From: Porogramme epimiltina
Taxonomy: Eukaryota > Basidiomycota > Agaricomycetes > Polyporales > Polyporaceae
Length of the DNA: 64,000 nt
Reading direction: 5' to 3'
Assembly: GCA_900155495.1 (NCBI GenBank)
Contig: FTLJ01000010.1
Span: 1 to 64,000, forward strand
Shown here: positions 47,635 through 59,063 of the stretch, piece by piece
How positions within the stretch are numbered: the first letter of the stretch is position 1
Layout: the number at the start of each line of letters is the position of its first letter
Translations under genes and position numbers: made by a program
The notes under the pieces: generated by a model
What the model was told of the DNA's origin: nothing
Databases searched by the model: none
The model's input: the letters and a program-made list of their open reading frames with translations, nothing else

Positions 47635-49328
47635 CTAGATGTCTTCAAATTCAGGGACACGTGCTTCTCCGGATACATAGGAGCCCGTCACAAACATTAC
47701 AGACGTATCCTGACAGCTTGTAAAGGAGTCATCAGAACCTCCGATATTGAGGGAGCAAGTGTTAGCTTCCTGAAGACTCATGAGGAAGCGGGACACCAGA
47801 ATTCCAGTAAGGCTAAATGATTTTAGTCAGGGCGGGGACTCTAATTTAGTAAGAATTCATGTGAAGGGATACGAACGGGACTGTGAATAAGGTCATAAAA
47901 CTTTGTGCATCCCCTTCCTCGGTGAATATCTGTATGTTTGGTACATTTCAGATATATATTAGGCCATAGAAGTCACGTGTATGAGACGCACCGAGCCCAG
48001 CGAAAACGCCATATGTAACACATTGAGAACGAGAAGTAATCTGTGATGAAAATGGGTTAAAAACTGACACTGCACATCGATTGAAACGCTCGTGTGCGCG
48101 TTTACAAGGACCTACACGAAGTATATTGTCCCTGTCGGGAATCAGTACAGAGATTACTTGCATGAAAAACTTCAATTCTCACCGTCACGAAGAAATACGT
48201 CCGTAAGAGTTAAGCGGTGTCCCAATGAGGTTATATTCACAGTAGAAACGTTATGGAATAGCTTTATCCATGTGAGGGCAATGATAAGCGTATCGGCCAA
48301 GACAAGCGGTCCCCGATTGACGCTAATCACTGGAAGTAGCGTCACCAGGGGCATTAGCGCGTTACGGGCTAGAAAACGCACGGCTTTGACAGTGTATAAG
48401 CAATAGTTTGGAACTTGAGGAGGACCCAAATGGACTCACATAATAAACACTTCCTCTGAAGGGAGGATCATATCCGCCATGCAGCCAAATAACGGGTCAA
48501 CATATCCATGATATCCAAATATAAGCTGTGCCTGTTAATCCGCGTTCAGCGTGCATGGTGAGCCTGACGGAGTTTCATGAGGCGGCACAGGGTAGGCTGC
48601 ACGCACTATGTCTGCAATAAGAGGGCTGAGGGATAATATGATTATAAGCGCAGAGAAGACCCTAGAGCGACTGAGGGCGAGCGCCCTCATTGCAGAAAAA
48701 ACTGGTCAACTTGAGATGAGCACGATATTCGGCGGCAGTTAGCTCTGAGCGCTACTCACATGCGGGAGGGATGCATACGGCGTATTCCACAAGCGCATAC
48801 ACCCATTGAAATTCGTTACATCTGCAACGTATGAGTTGGTATCGCGAGGCAGATATCCTAAAGTCACTCACGCCTGGTGGGATACGAAACTGTCAGCACC
48901 GGCATGGGTCCTCAGCAAAGCACCAATAACGGCTTACGCGGTAGGCCAGCCCAATGTCAAGATCGGAAACTAGGCGAAGCGTTGCGTCGAGGAGGAGGAG
49001 GTATCTGTTGATTATGAACAGGGCCTTCGCGATGGAGAATTTTTGTTTCCAGAAGACCTCGATTTCGCGGTCCATTGTAATCAGGTGCTCGAAGACAACG
49101 AGGGCTGTATTGGCATAGTGTTAGCATTATCGTCAAACCTTCGTGGGATAAGATATTAGACTCACTTGCTCCTGCAACGAAGAGGTAGTTTCCGAGAAGC
49201 CTGATCGGTACATGGGATTGTCAGGGGTGCGATGGGAGTGGCTAGTGGCTAGTGGATACCACTCACAACGTAGAGAACAACCCTGAAATTGTGGTGCCGT
49301 CATTGGCGGCTGCTGGGTCGCTGGACAT
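47635..49328 (-). pseudogene. DUF6533-domain seven-TM protein, probable pseudogene
   Basis: Start ATG 49328; exons 49328-49267, 49200-49166 and 49104-48938 splice in phase to give LLGNYLFVAGATLVVFEHL, TMDREIEVFWKQKF and NRYLLLLDATLRLVSD, the hallmark of DUF6533 proteins. Further pieces follow in order: CNEFQWVYALVEYAVCIPPA, FFSAMRALALSRSRVFSALI, QLIFGYHGYVDPLFGCMADM, PLVLADTLIIALTWIKLF, LTLTDVFLRDG/TIYFV and ILVSRFLMSLQEA, ending at TAG 47637-47635. The join after exon 3 cannot keep phase. In-frame TAA (48537-48535) and TAG (48114-48112) interrupt conserved segments, and another junction is off by one. Splice sites are otherwise preserved, so the loss looks recent. The family is a large uncharacterised membrane-protein group of basidiomycetes. 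Confidence 0.8.
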
Positions 49329-51134
49329 TCTGATGTGGGTAAGGATATCGGAGTAGGTGCTCGCGGGCCGTAGTGGTGCATCAGTTGATATACTACTCTC
49401 TAGATGAGCGCTAGCCGACGGCTGTAGCCAATCGTGCATTGCGGACGTTATCCCTCACGGTGGTCGTTTGTCCGGCCTGGAGCATGGCTTGGTCCATTCG
49501 AGTACCTGCAGGGCGCTGGATGCACAGCTTGGTTTCTAGAGTTTATCTCATTGCTAGATACGTACAGTAGTACTTTATCCTCTTTCCTTGAGTGCCTGAC
49601 AGCGAACCCATCAGCTCGGCCACTGTGCGGTCCTCCTCAGAGCCCTTACGATATGCTTCTGGCACCGGTGTTTGGTATGATTGGTAGCTGACGAGCGCAG
49701 GCTCCGGGAGCTGAACCCAAGTTGCTCCACTCGATATCACGCCGGTCTGTTGCCACGATCGCAGTGCGAAGACCCTGTGCAACATCGTTTTAGCAACGGA
49801 CGCATGCAGGGTAGGAGATATGTTGGGCTTCTACTTCTGAAAAGTGCGTCCAGGTGCGGACGGCGCCATTGTTGCCACAGCCCGGAGGCGTGAACAGTCG
49901 GATGCAATGCACAGGGACAGCGCCGCTCATCGCTCTGTACAGGGGTAACGCCACTCGTCGCTCCTGTCTAGGCCTACGCGGGAAGCAGAAGGCGCCAGTA
50001 AGCTCTGATGATTGGAGTATACCGAAGACGGTTGAAGCTGGTGTGTGAACATGTGGAAGGGATGCGGAAGGGTATCATTAACCATGCCGTCGTAACAGAG
50101 TCGGAGGTGGTAGCAATGATCCTACAAGGCAGCAACCGCCAACGTCAAAGTAATATCGTACATTGGGAAGAGAGCAGAGGACCGGAGCGGGAGGCTGACG
50201 GGGATCGGTGGTTGGATAGACGGAGGGTTCAACGCTGGTGTCGGCGTCCTATGGAGACAACGACGGTTCGAGAACACCGCCGCGCGCCGTCCATCCAGCC
50301 GGAGAGATACCGGAGCATGATATTCAGTGTGGCAAGGGCGTCCGCCACCTGGTTGTGGTAAACACCGGTGGACCTGAGAGGGTCTTGCATGCCCTGGGTA
50401 CGTATCCGGATGGCAATACAAGGTGAGTGGGGGATCTAGATTTTCTACTCGGAGACGGCTTCGGAGGTGGTGGTGAAGGCAGAGCTCCGGCTGCGCCTCG
50501 ATAGATAGGCGAGGGCCCGGACAGATGCACGTAGGTTTGAACCTTCGTCCGACTGGGGTGGCAGTCAGGGCGCAGACTCGCAAGCGCAAGGGGCGGACGA
50601 CGTACCTTCGGCCGTACCCCGAACGACTTCAGACTTCTTCGACTTCCTCCCCCTCCACCAGAACCTCCCTCAACCGCGTGACCAACAATGTACGGAAAGG
50701 GGGCAGGGAGAGCCGGGTGGCTGCAATGAGTTTGCCTCCTGCTTATGGTGTTCTCCATCCGCGTTCAAGCCATGCATGGCCAACCCTCCCTCTATGTCCT
50801 TTCATCTCGCGCATTGGTCAGCGATTGGCTAGGGAGGGGGAGGTTAGTACCTCACCCATCGCGTGCATATAGTTCACTTACCGAGGTGGCTCCATCGAAT
50901 CGAACCCTCTACCTCTCAAAAATGGTGTCCTTACAGAGCTCGACCACTTTGCTTTGGAGGTGCTGATGTCGTCGGTCGGCCGCAGCTGGCGGGATCGCCC
51001 TGCGAGGCGTGATGACGACACAGTATCCTCTGTTGGGGGAGGTTTGAGGGTGTATAATGCTACGAGATGTCGTGACTTACTATGATACGGATTACCGCTC
51101 CTGCTTCCGCAACTCTCCATCTCCACAAGGTATC
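49329..51134 (-). other. Unique spacer with decayed minus-strand sequence
   Basis: No intact gene. This DNA, together with most of the DUF6533 pseudogene, is absent from the A side of the duplication. Minus-strand Pro-rich frames at 50.3-50.8 kb could be the C-terminal tail of the orphan-family relic at 51 kb. A coding-like minus-strand ORF lies at 49785-49543 (80 aa, no family recognised). Confidence 0.35.
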
Positions 51135-51460
51135 GGCCTCCATCGCACGTACAGTCCTGCCCAGACGTTGCACGTTCGAGTGCTACTTGAGGACGTATCC
51201 TACACAGGGTCTGTGGTAGGATGGTCACAGATGGCGGGAGGCTCACGAGGACTTGGATCCTCAAGAAAGCAAGGAGGGCAAGCAGGGGAGCGACGACGGC
51301 GACACGGCGGGTCAATCTAGTGGGAAAAGAGTTGAGAAAGCAGACAATCGTGATAAAGAGGACAACACTAACTGCTAGGAGGGCTGCGATGAGTACGTCG
51401 GGACAGTCTTGGGGAGGGCGAGGGAGGATAGCGAACATGTCGGGACGAAAGCGCATCAAC
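51100..51460 (-). pseudogene. Relic of the TM/coiled-coil orphan family (N-terminal part)
   Basis: The minus-strand frame beginning MRFRPDMFAILPRPPQDCP, followed by a hydrophobic segment and LNSFPTRLTRR then a second hydrophobic segment, matches the N-terminal hairpin of the 8541 gene and the relic at 32.5 kb. The downstream coil is not recognisable. The same frame continues upstream into unrelated sequence, so the natural start would be this Met. Confidence 0.65.
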
Positions 51461-52205
51461 CTGAGGGGTGGGAAGAGGTCAACATTTGCATTACAGTGAC
51501 GGGGAAATGGAGCTGCATACGCGGATCGTACTGTGTCGCAGATCTTCCTACGATGAGACACTGTGGGCCAGCCACTCCTTAGCTTCTCTTCTCCTTCAAT
51601 GGTTCCTCGCAGAGCTTGGAGTCGCCAATTGGACTGGTAGCATGCATTAAGACTTTGCCTGAGCGTGACCGAGTTCAGAGACCACATCTTGGGTTGTGGC
51701 ACACAGCGAGTGTGGAGAGGCATAGAGAGGAAAAGCTGGTGTATAAGTGTCGCATGGAACCTGGGTGAGGGATCGAAGAAAGTCGCGTCGCTACGTCGGA
51801 CGCGACGGCGACCCACAGTCGCGCCCAGCATGTCACGTGCTGAAATCACGTGCTGGAAAAGATGTCATCATGGCGCCACACGCGGCGGCGCTGGCGTTTC
51901 GCAGTGAAGATCTTCGCCGCCGGCACCCTCATCACACACCTCTTCCATCCATCGCTATTCGTGCGTGACTACATGTCGTCTCGGGTTCATGTAGTAGGCT
52001 ACGCACAGCATTGTATATGTGAGTCTTCACTGTGTCGGTGTTCGTATCTGTCTACTTTGGGTCTCTGACGATTGAGCTACAGCTCTTGTAGTAGAAATCG
52101 TAACATGCAATGATCGTCAAAATTTCTGACCTTACGCCCTTTGGTATATCCCGGGCCATCCCACGGACTGTCGAAACACTCCCGTATAGTGGGGGTTTGA
52201 CGCTC
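51135..52205. repeat. Segmental duplicate, copy 2 (pairs with 32510-33600)
   Basis: Direct, diverged copy of 32510-33600 (see that entry). The paired TCACGTGCTGAAATCACGTG at 51834 contains two CACGTG E-boxes, also present in copy 1 at 33222. Confidence 0.85.
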
Positions 52206-52782
52206 GACTATGACATCATAGCAGAAGACGACGGATATCCATCGGGAAGCTTTCGATGAAGGGGCCTTCGAGCTCAGTCTCCTGCCCCGCGTCGTCGACG
52301 GAGTACATGCCGCGACATACATCCGCCTGCGCGCTCGACAGGAGACACGGAGAGCACCTGCTCCGAGCTACGGCGTCTTCCGCGTGCGAACCCCCGCCAT
52401 CCCCGAGCTACGTGCCCCGTCTTGTGCTCTTCGGGCCCGTGCGACAGCGGGAGAGAGATTTCCTTATGCGCCGGGCTCTAGGATGGCGATTCGCGCACTT
52501 TCGTGGCTAGCTGGCCTCCAGGACATATATACGATCAATGCTTGTCTAGTACCCGTCAACGATGCATGAGCCCATCTAACCTAGGAGGTCCGGGAATGGA
52601 ACGATGGCGAGTACCTTCGAGCTTCATCGCACCCGTCTCCGCCCCTCACCTTTTCTCCAGCTCGTAGATCTCCCTCGCCCCTGAGCACTCCCATGTATAC
52701 CCCCTCTCCGCTCTTTGCTTTCCGCTTTGCTAGACATCGCGACCCAGTCACTCTTTTGCTCCCCCACTCGATTTCCGTCGCC
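52206..52782. other. Upstream region of the second orphan gene
   Basis: No gene. From about 52590 this flank is duplicated at 60885, so the duplication carried the promoter. The last 90 bp are open in frame with ATG 52783 from an alternative ATG at 52693. Confidence 0.4.
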
Positions 52783-54847
52783 ATGCCCGCTGCGCTCCCG
52801 CAGGTCGAACTCAGCCTATCCATCTCCCATCCCGCTTCAACTTCCGTGTCCTCTATCGCCTACGCCTCCCTTTCAACCTTCATTTTCATCTGCATTGCCC
52901 TGTTTGCCGTTTTATCAAAGCCAACAAACAAGCCCTTCCGTCGCCCTTACATCCCCATTGTGTTTGGTTTCGCCACTGCCGCTTGCGCTGCTCTTGCACT
53001 ACGGATCCACCTATCATGCTTCACCTCTTCCGCAGTTCTCCCCGCGTCGTTCCATGTCCGCCTGCTAGAAGGCCTCCTTTCGCTCGCGCTACCTTCAGCG
53101 CTTCTTGCACTGTATCGCGGGCAGATGCAGAAGAAGACATCGACCCCGGTACAGAAGAGGAGGAATGGCACCGCGCGCAAGATCATGGCACCACCATTGT
53201 TCGTAGACATCGAGATTTCGACCCATAAGGTCAGATCGGTAAGTGCGCACTATATACGGTAGTGTGCATTCAACACTTACGCGCGTCTCCTGCTGGTATA
53301 GGAACTACAGATGGACCTGGATAATCTCTTTGCTCGCGTCAGGGCGCTGGAGGACGACGCGCGGGACAGGAAGCGCGAGAGGAAAGTGCTCGAGGTATGT
53401 CTGTCTGTTCCTCTGTGTTCCCGGTTCTGCAACTTGCTCATTCTCTACGCGTGGGCAGAAGCTCTCCCTTCAGCTCGCCCACAGAAACCGCCAGATCGAA
53501 GCGCGCGACTCCAAGATCGCGTACCTCGAGTCGCTCGACGCCCACCGCCGCACGCAATGGGACGTCACGGCGACCCTCGCGTCCGCCGTTGCGCGCGCAG
53601 AGGCCTCCGCCACAGAAGAGCGCAAGAAGCGTTATGCAGCCGAGATTGAACGCGACATTGCACAAGCCCGGCTCTCTCGCGCCACTCGCGAGGCGTCCAG
53701 GCTCACTCTAGGTGCAAGCACCGCGCGCGTTCAAATGCCCAGCCGGAAGAGCGCTGTCACCGCCGCATGCAGCTTGGCGCCCGTAGCGATGACGTCACCG
53801 CCCAGCCCAGTCCAGCCTCCTGAACCTACCCACCAGCCTGCTCCGTCGTCACTGCTCCCCTCGCCCGTTCAGAAGTCCGAGGCCCCGCTGCCCGCAATAT
53901 CTCGTGCGCAGCTCTCCCGTCCGGTCCCCCTCAAGCTGGAGACCTCGGCCTTGCTCCCCCTTCCCACGTCAGACACAGCTGCGAACGTCGGCCCGCTCCC
54001 CCAGGTGGCGCCGACACAGCCGCGAGCTCACTCTCCGTCTGCCCTTCTACCCCCTACGGCCAGAGCAACAACCTTGGAAGATACCGAGTGCTTCGATGAC
54101 GTGCGGGCGTGGTCACCTGTGCCCTCGGACGCCGGCGACGACACGGACGACGAGCTCGAGGTGCTTCTGCGCGTCCTTGAGCGGGAAGTCGGCGCGCGCA
54201 CCCTGCCGAAAGAAGCCCTCGTGGTGGCTCGAGTACAGGAGAAGCCGCAGGGGCTGCCGCGCCTTCCTCCACCATGCGCGGGGAGCCACTGGGCTGCGGT
54301 GATAGATGGGAAGGAGGATGCCGCTCGGTCTCAGACGGCCACTTCTATTGAGCGCGCGGGCGCGTGCCAGCCCAAGGACGCGAAGACCCCACTGGTTCGC
54401 TCCGCAAGTACACCTGTCCTCGGAGAATCACAACTAGCAGCGCGCGCGCCGACCTCGTTTCCCTCGCCCTCTACCGCAGCCTGTGTTCCTGTGCCCGCCC
54501 TCAATACCCAATCCGCTCACCGCCCGCGGACACCTTCGCCCCTTCGCGGATCCACTGCGTCGTACCCCTCTCCTCCCCCCTCCCCCGATCGACCGACTAT
54601 CTCTCAAGCCCTCAAGCCGACCACCGCCCACCGACAACCGGCTCCCGCTCGCGAGTCACGTGCGCAAATCCCGCCTTCGAGGACGATTCGGGCTCGCATC
54701 CCACCTTCCGCCTCGACCTCGCGCATTCCTCTATCGACAACCTCGCGCGTCACCATTCCGTCGTCATCCTCGTGTTATTCTGTGGTGCGCGCAGCTGGCT
54801 CGCGCATCCCGGGTGCGTCCAGTGGTGCTGTGAGGAAGTGGAGGTGA
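52783..54847 (+). CDS. Second orphan TM/coiled-coil/proline-rich protein, 3 exons, 645 aa
   Basis: Exons 52783-53238, 53302-53394 and 53459-54847 (both introns phase 0). Start 52783 is chosen for its GTCGCCATGC context; the upstream in-frame ATG 52693 would add 30 residues. Hydrophobic segments lie at about 25-46, 57-76 and 95-112. A basic stretch follows, then a coiled coil (about 155-290; includes KLSLQLAHRNRQIEARDSKI). After that comes a long Pro/Ser/Ala-rich region with an acidic insert (DAGDDTDDELEVLL) and a C-terminus rich in Arg-Ile-Pro/Ser (RIPLS, RIPGAS) ending VRKWR. The Arg-Ile-Pro/Ser spacing recalls SxIP-like microtubule plus-end motifs, which is only a suggestion. Same architecture as the 8541 protein, but no clear sequence identity. 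A pseudogene copy lies at 61-63 kb. Confidence 0.78.
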
Positions 54848-55914
54848 CGGGGCATGAGGTAGTGGGAGGCCGTCGCTGCGAAGGTCTTCTATCCTAGTTC
54901 GTATTTACTCACTAATAGGGCCTGCTTTACCCATTAGGTTAGTTGGCGGTTGTGTGGTGCCTGGATGCTGCTCTCATTTTGCTCCTCTCGTTGGAAGATA
55001 CCCGTTTTTGTGCAGTCGATGCCCGTCCTCACCATCTCATACTTCCTGACCCTCTACCCATCTTCGTCGTTACTGTCGCTCGAACCACTTTTTCGTAGTA
55101 GTTTGGGGATCTTGTACTGTACATATTTATTTGTGCAGGAGTCACTGGATCTTTGAAGTGTAAATACGTATATGTACTAGTAGGTCGTTCACTCGTGCAG
55201 AGAAACATTCTTAACTCCTGTGTTTCTCTCTCGCTGTGGTAGACCCAATGGATTGAACTTGTAAGGAGGATGTATAAATATTTTGGGCCTAGTGACACGA
55301 GCATTGAGGATGGGTCATCGAGGAGTATTATACAATGCAATATGATCATTACCTGTGCTACTCGTATTCTTATTCCTGTACTTAGGCGGAAACACCCGAG
55401 TTCTTCCTTTCCTCCCACTTTTTCCTCCACTCTTTCATCCGCTTCTCTTGCTCCTCCTCATAGCCTCACGGAGGCTATTCTGCTTTGACGTACAGGATCC
55501 ATTGAGGGGCCGGACCCAGGGTATAGATTAACCTAGCACCGTACAATTACATATTCCAGTGTACACATAGCCTTCAGCGTTTAAGCACAGCGTATACGTA
55601 CCGCTTTACTTAATACAGAATGAGACCGTGTTCGTGGTCATTCGCAACTTTATAGTGTCCTCAGCCCACCATCTAACCAGCCCGATGCATGTGGAGCGTT
55701 TCTATCAAACGAGACACTCTTGTGGGAGACCCTAGGCTGATGGAAAAGACAATGGATCTATTTGGGGCCGAGTCATGTGGCACAGAACTTCACGACGTAT
55801 TATGCGGTTTCCAAGGAGAGGTCTCTCTAGTGACAGCCTCCAGCCGTCTCTCTTCAAGCTCCACCACTGTTCACCTCCAAAGTCCATTCCCCTACGACTC
55901 CGCATTTTTACAAA
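54848..55914. other. Intergenic, no gene seen
   Basis: About 1.07 kb, AT-richer than the neighbouring genes; T-rich 3' flank of the upstream gene, then the promoter of the F-box gene. No repeat or ORF with coding character. Confidence 0.45.
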
Positions 55915-58281
55915 ATGTTCACAATGCACCTTCCTCCTGAGCTTCGGCTTCCTCCTGAGCTTGGGCTTCTGAGTATTGATCACATCGGGGTAGACGCAGA
56001 TAAGGACTACCATTGCGTTAGGGTGGCGCATTACCTCAAAACGCTCTGCATCTGCACTCTGGTATGCAAGGACTGGATGCATCGCAGCCGATTCTATCTC
56101 TTTCGGTCTATTTACATTGAAGACAAAGCCGGATTCGACACGCTTCAAACCACGTTCCGTGAAAATCCGCGCCTTCGGAATTTCGTCCGCGCCATCCACG
56201 CTACGACTTCTGTTCATGACGATGACGAACAGCCGCCGGTCCCACTTCACCTTGCCCTCTCATTACTCAGAACGCTGCCCGAGCATGTCACCAAACTCGG
56301 AGTATCCGCCAATATCTCTCTCGACAACGTCACTCGGCGGTGCTTGTATCTGGGCTATCCTCACATCGTACATCTTCACCTCGACAGCATAGATGCGCCG
56401 ATCAATCGCATACATCATCTCGTCAATGCATTCCCTTCTCTCAAGACCCTCTCGTACTCTTAAATGAGGGGGGAGCGTATACTGCACGATTATGAAAAAT
56501 ACTTAGATTGTTCTAAGTACAGTATTTCTCGCAGCTCATGTCACAGGTCTCGCCTCACGGTGCGTGTATATGTCATTATGGCTTATCTTGTTGTACGGGG
56601 CTGAGCTGAAATCTAGGGGAAAGACGTGATTGCACGTGTGAAAGAGGAATACGAAGACCCATGTATTGCCAACAAGGATATTGCCCATAGCCTCCGTGAC
56701 ATGTTAGAGTGCATCGAGCTAGGGAAAGGAGGCTGGGCTTCCTATGGTGAGTCTAAAGAAATACTAGTATTTAGCATACTGGCTATTCATACTACTTTCC
56801 GTAGACCGCCCTGTTCTTAATCTTTCGAAGTTTCCCCAGCTTCATTCGTTGTCTCTCACCCTTCCTTACACCGAAGTTCTTTCCAACTATACGAGAATGA
56901 TGGTCAAACTCCTCGCACACAGGAAGGCTTGCCCACCCCCGCTCACCATCGACCTCGTATTCGACAAGGTGTTCGATCTTGAACTGCGGAAGTGTCGAGG
57001 TAATGCGCAAGCAATGGCACAGATACCTTTTCGCGGCTGTAGCAATCTCTACCGCGAAATCGATCGTATCCTCGGCAATCAGCAGCGTGATGAGGGGGTG
57101 GTCACTTCCCTCACTCTCAAAGCCTCGAATGGTTTACCGAAACAAACGGTAGATCAAATCAATAGCCTCTTTCAAGCCGAGTTCCCTAATCTCCATCGCG
57201 TGGGACGTTTGAAGATAGATTTCAGGATAGGGGGTAAGTGGGTTCTAGCTCGACTATGCGCACGTCTATAGTCCGGTGCTGAACCCCTGGATACACAGAA
57301 GATACAAATGATGATGACTATTTGGATGACACTACGGTCTCACCGGATAAGTTACTCGTCGTGCGGGACCGGTGGACAGGAACCAGATTGGCCAGCATCG
57401 ACGTTGCACGTGCACTGAAGTTTAACCCATCACCGGGCGGCCACTGCGAGAACTACATCTTGAAAACCATGGAGCAATCTTTCATGATATGGTATCATTC
57501 CCGCGAAGCCTGTGCTACGCCTGTTGCAGGGCCCTCAAAAATTGTTGGAGTGTCCAGCATAGTCTGGAAAACTGGCGTCAGCAAGAATCTCCTCTTCGTA
57601 TGGGGTCCCTTGAACGGGCACTGGCACTTGCTGGTCTGGGAAACGCGCAGTTTTTCTCTAGTCCATACCTACCAGTTTGTCCCTCTAATTCATTCAAAAG
57701 AGGAACCGCCCTTCGAGTTCGAACCCAACACCATACGCGTATCACTCGATGAAAAATGGCTCTTCGCGTACAACAATATTAAGAAGTCCTACGGAGTTTT
57801 CGTATGGGACACGGCAACGTGGATCTTGCAGGCAGTTCTTCCCCCCCCTAAGGACTATAAGAACCACTACCGAGTTGCGCTACGTTTTCCGGAAGGGGAA
57901 ACGTCGATTATGGCCGCTTGCCATTGTGGTGCCATTCGAAAATGGGACTTTCGTACGGGAAGACTCCTCCACGACACTTATCTCATCAGCTCCGCCGGAC
58001 GCCTTATCCACGAACTTCACGCGGACATTACTGAACTGTCTCCAAATGGCCATCGGGTATGTTGGGCGGAAAAAATCCCGAGACATCAAATTGTGAACAT
58101 ATCGGACGCGGTCACAGGAGCATTGCTGCGGTCGGTTGGAAGTATATCCCCGTATCTTGCGGACCCCGAATCCATTTCCTTCTCACAAGACGGCTCAGAA
58201 GTGATGGTGAGGTACTCGGATTTCGTGTTCCGGCACTGGAGGGTTGCGAATGGTGAGCCCGTCGCGGAGAACAGTATTTGA
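55915..58281 (+). CDS. F-box protein with C-terminal WD40-like propeller, 5 exons, 701 aa
   Basis: Model: 55915-56453, 56535-56559, 56617-56746, 56805-57233 and 57299-58281; all phases agree. The N-terminus (LPPEL ... LKTLCICTLVCKDWMHRSRFYLFRSI) is the F-box of basidiomycete proteins, followed by about 300 residues of the usual leucine-rich-like scaffold. The last exon has WD40-like blades ending in WETRSFSLV, VWDTATWILQA, KWDFRTGRLLHD and FRHWRVANGEPV, without strict GH-WD dipeptides. F-box proteins link substrates to SCF ubiquitin ligases through Skp1; the propeller could bind substrate (inference). The first intron is weak (donor GTACTC) and yields a 25-bp exon. Without it, TAA 56461-56463 stops the frame, which otherwise stays open to the next donor. 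So this is either an intact gene with a microexon or a pseudogene with one stop. Confidence 0.65.
55930..55965 (+). repeat. 18-bp tandem duplication in the F-box start
   Basis: CTTCCTCCTGAGCTTCGG (55930-55947) is followed directly by CTTCCTCCTGAGCTTGGG (55948-55965), doubling the LPPEL opening motif of the F-box in frame. Confidence 0.9.
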
Positions 58282-58706
58282 GTTATGCTTGGCTTTTACC
58301 ACTCGTGGGGAGAGCTGCAGAGAAATGCTGGACAAGTTGCGCATTATAGAGCTGTGATATAGGGAGAAATTGGGGGGAATGTGAGCGCGAAAGAGAACAT
58401 TCCAGTACGTATAGATTAGTCACCACGACCTTTGTGTCCTACAGAACAATTACGTTACATGGATCAGATCTAGATTGTTTTAGATTGTTTCTTTACCTCG
58501 CGTACTGCTTTCGGCCACAGCGCGCTATACGATACTCCTTTCGCGTTCTTATTGCTCTACGTCTCTTGTTCCAGATATATGCGACCAGTAGTTACTTCTG
58601 AACTCATTGCCTCTCCCGCTCATTTCCATCGGGAATGATGGGACATCAGGATCTGTTGTGGCATGACTATAGACGTCAGTTTTAAAGGGGAGGTCAAGAT
58701 GCACCC
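58282..58706. other. Intergenic, no gene seen
   Basis: 425 bp of 3' flank of the F-box/WD gene up to the chimeric relic. No signal recognised. Confidence 0.4.
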
Positions 58707-59063
58707 GACGCCCCTAAGTACGCGGGCAGGGAGTGGCACGTCGAAGGGTCACTGAACGAGCGGATCATCGCGACGGACTTGTACTACTACGTGATCTCGA
58801 ATATCACCGGGTCGCGCTGGCTGGCGTTTCGCACGTCGACCTCGATCGGCGCCGTGCTCCTTAGCAAGAGCATCGCCGACGCCATCAACGACACCGCGGG
58901 CTGGAAGAACGGCCACACGTACCAGGCACACCCGCTCGCATGTACCGCCTCGCTCGTGGTGCAGAAGGTGCTCGCGGAGGAGCGCGTGCGCGAATGGAAG
59001 GGGCCCACTGGCAAAGATGGACGGGATGCTCCGCCGCGGCGCATGGCCGCAGGCCCGTGGTGA
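58707..59063 (+). pseudogene. Chimeric relic: DUF4246 fragment joined to class III aminotransferase fragment
   Basis: One open frame. Residues 1-43 (EWHVEGSLNERIIATDLYYY, SNITGSRWLAFR) match the DUF4246 signature, compare YVEGMANERIVATGIYYY in the gene at 23.3 kb. From about 58837 the frame continues GAVLLSKSIADAIND ... NGHTYQAHPLACTASLVVQK, the segment of class III (GABA-type, PLP-dependent) aminotransferases just before the C-terminal domain. Neither piece has its catalytic core and there is no start. Probably two gene fragments joined by recombination or mobile-element capture. Confidence 0.75.

Larger units (their letters stand above)
42800..47900. repeat. Direct repeat block C
   Basis: Third copy of the unit: CGATACCATCGATGAGGCC anchor near 42951, ACGTCAGCACATTTA at 45646, 7TM gene, then sequence matching block A (47.65-47.90 kb against 32.21-32.48 kb). 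Similarity to A resumes at 51.1 kb. Confidence 0.7.

Noticed and set aside
47635..49328. Intact DUF6533 gene with extra introns
   Set aside because: A 2-nt exon would be needed after exon 3, and two stops lie within conserved segments; no phase-consistent path was found.
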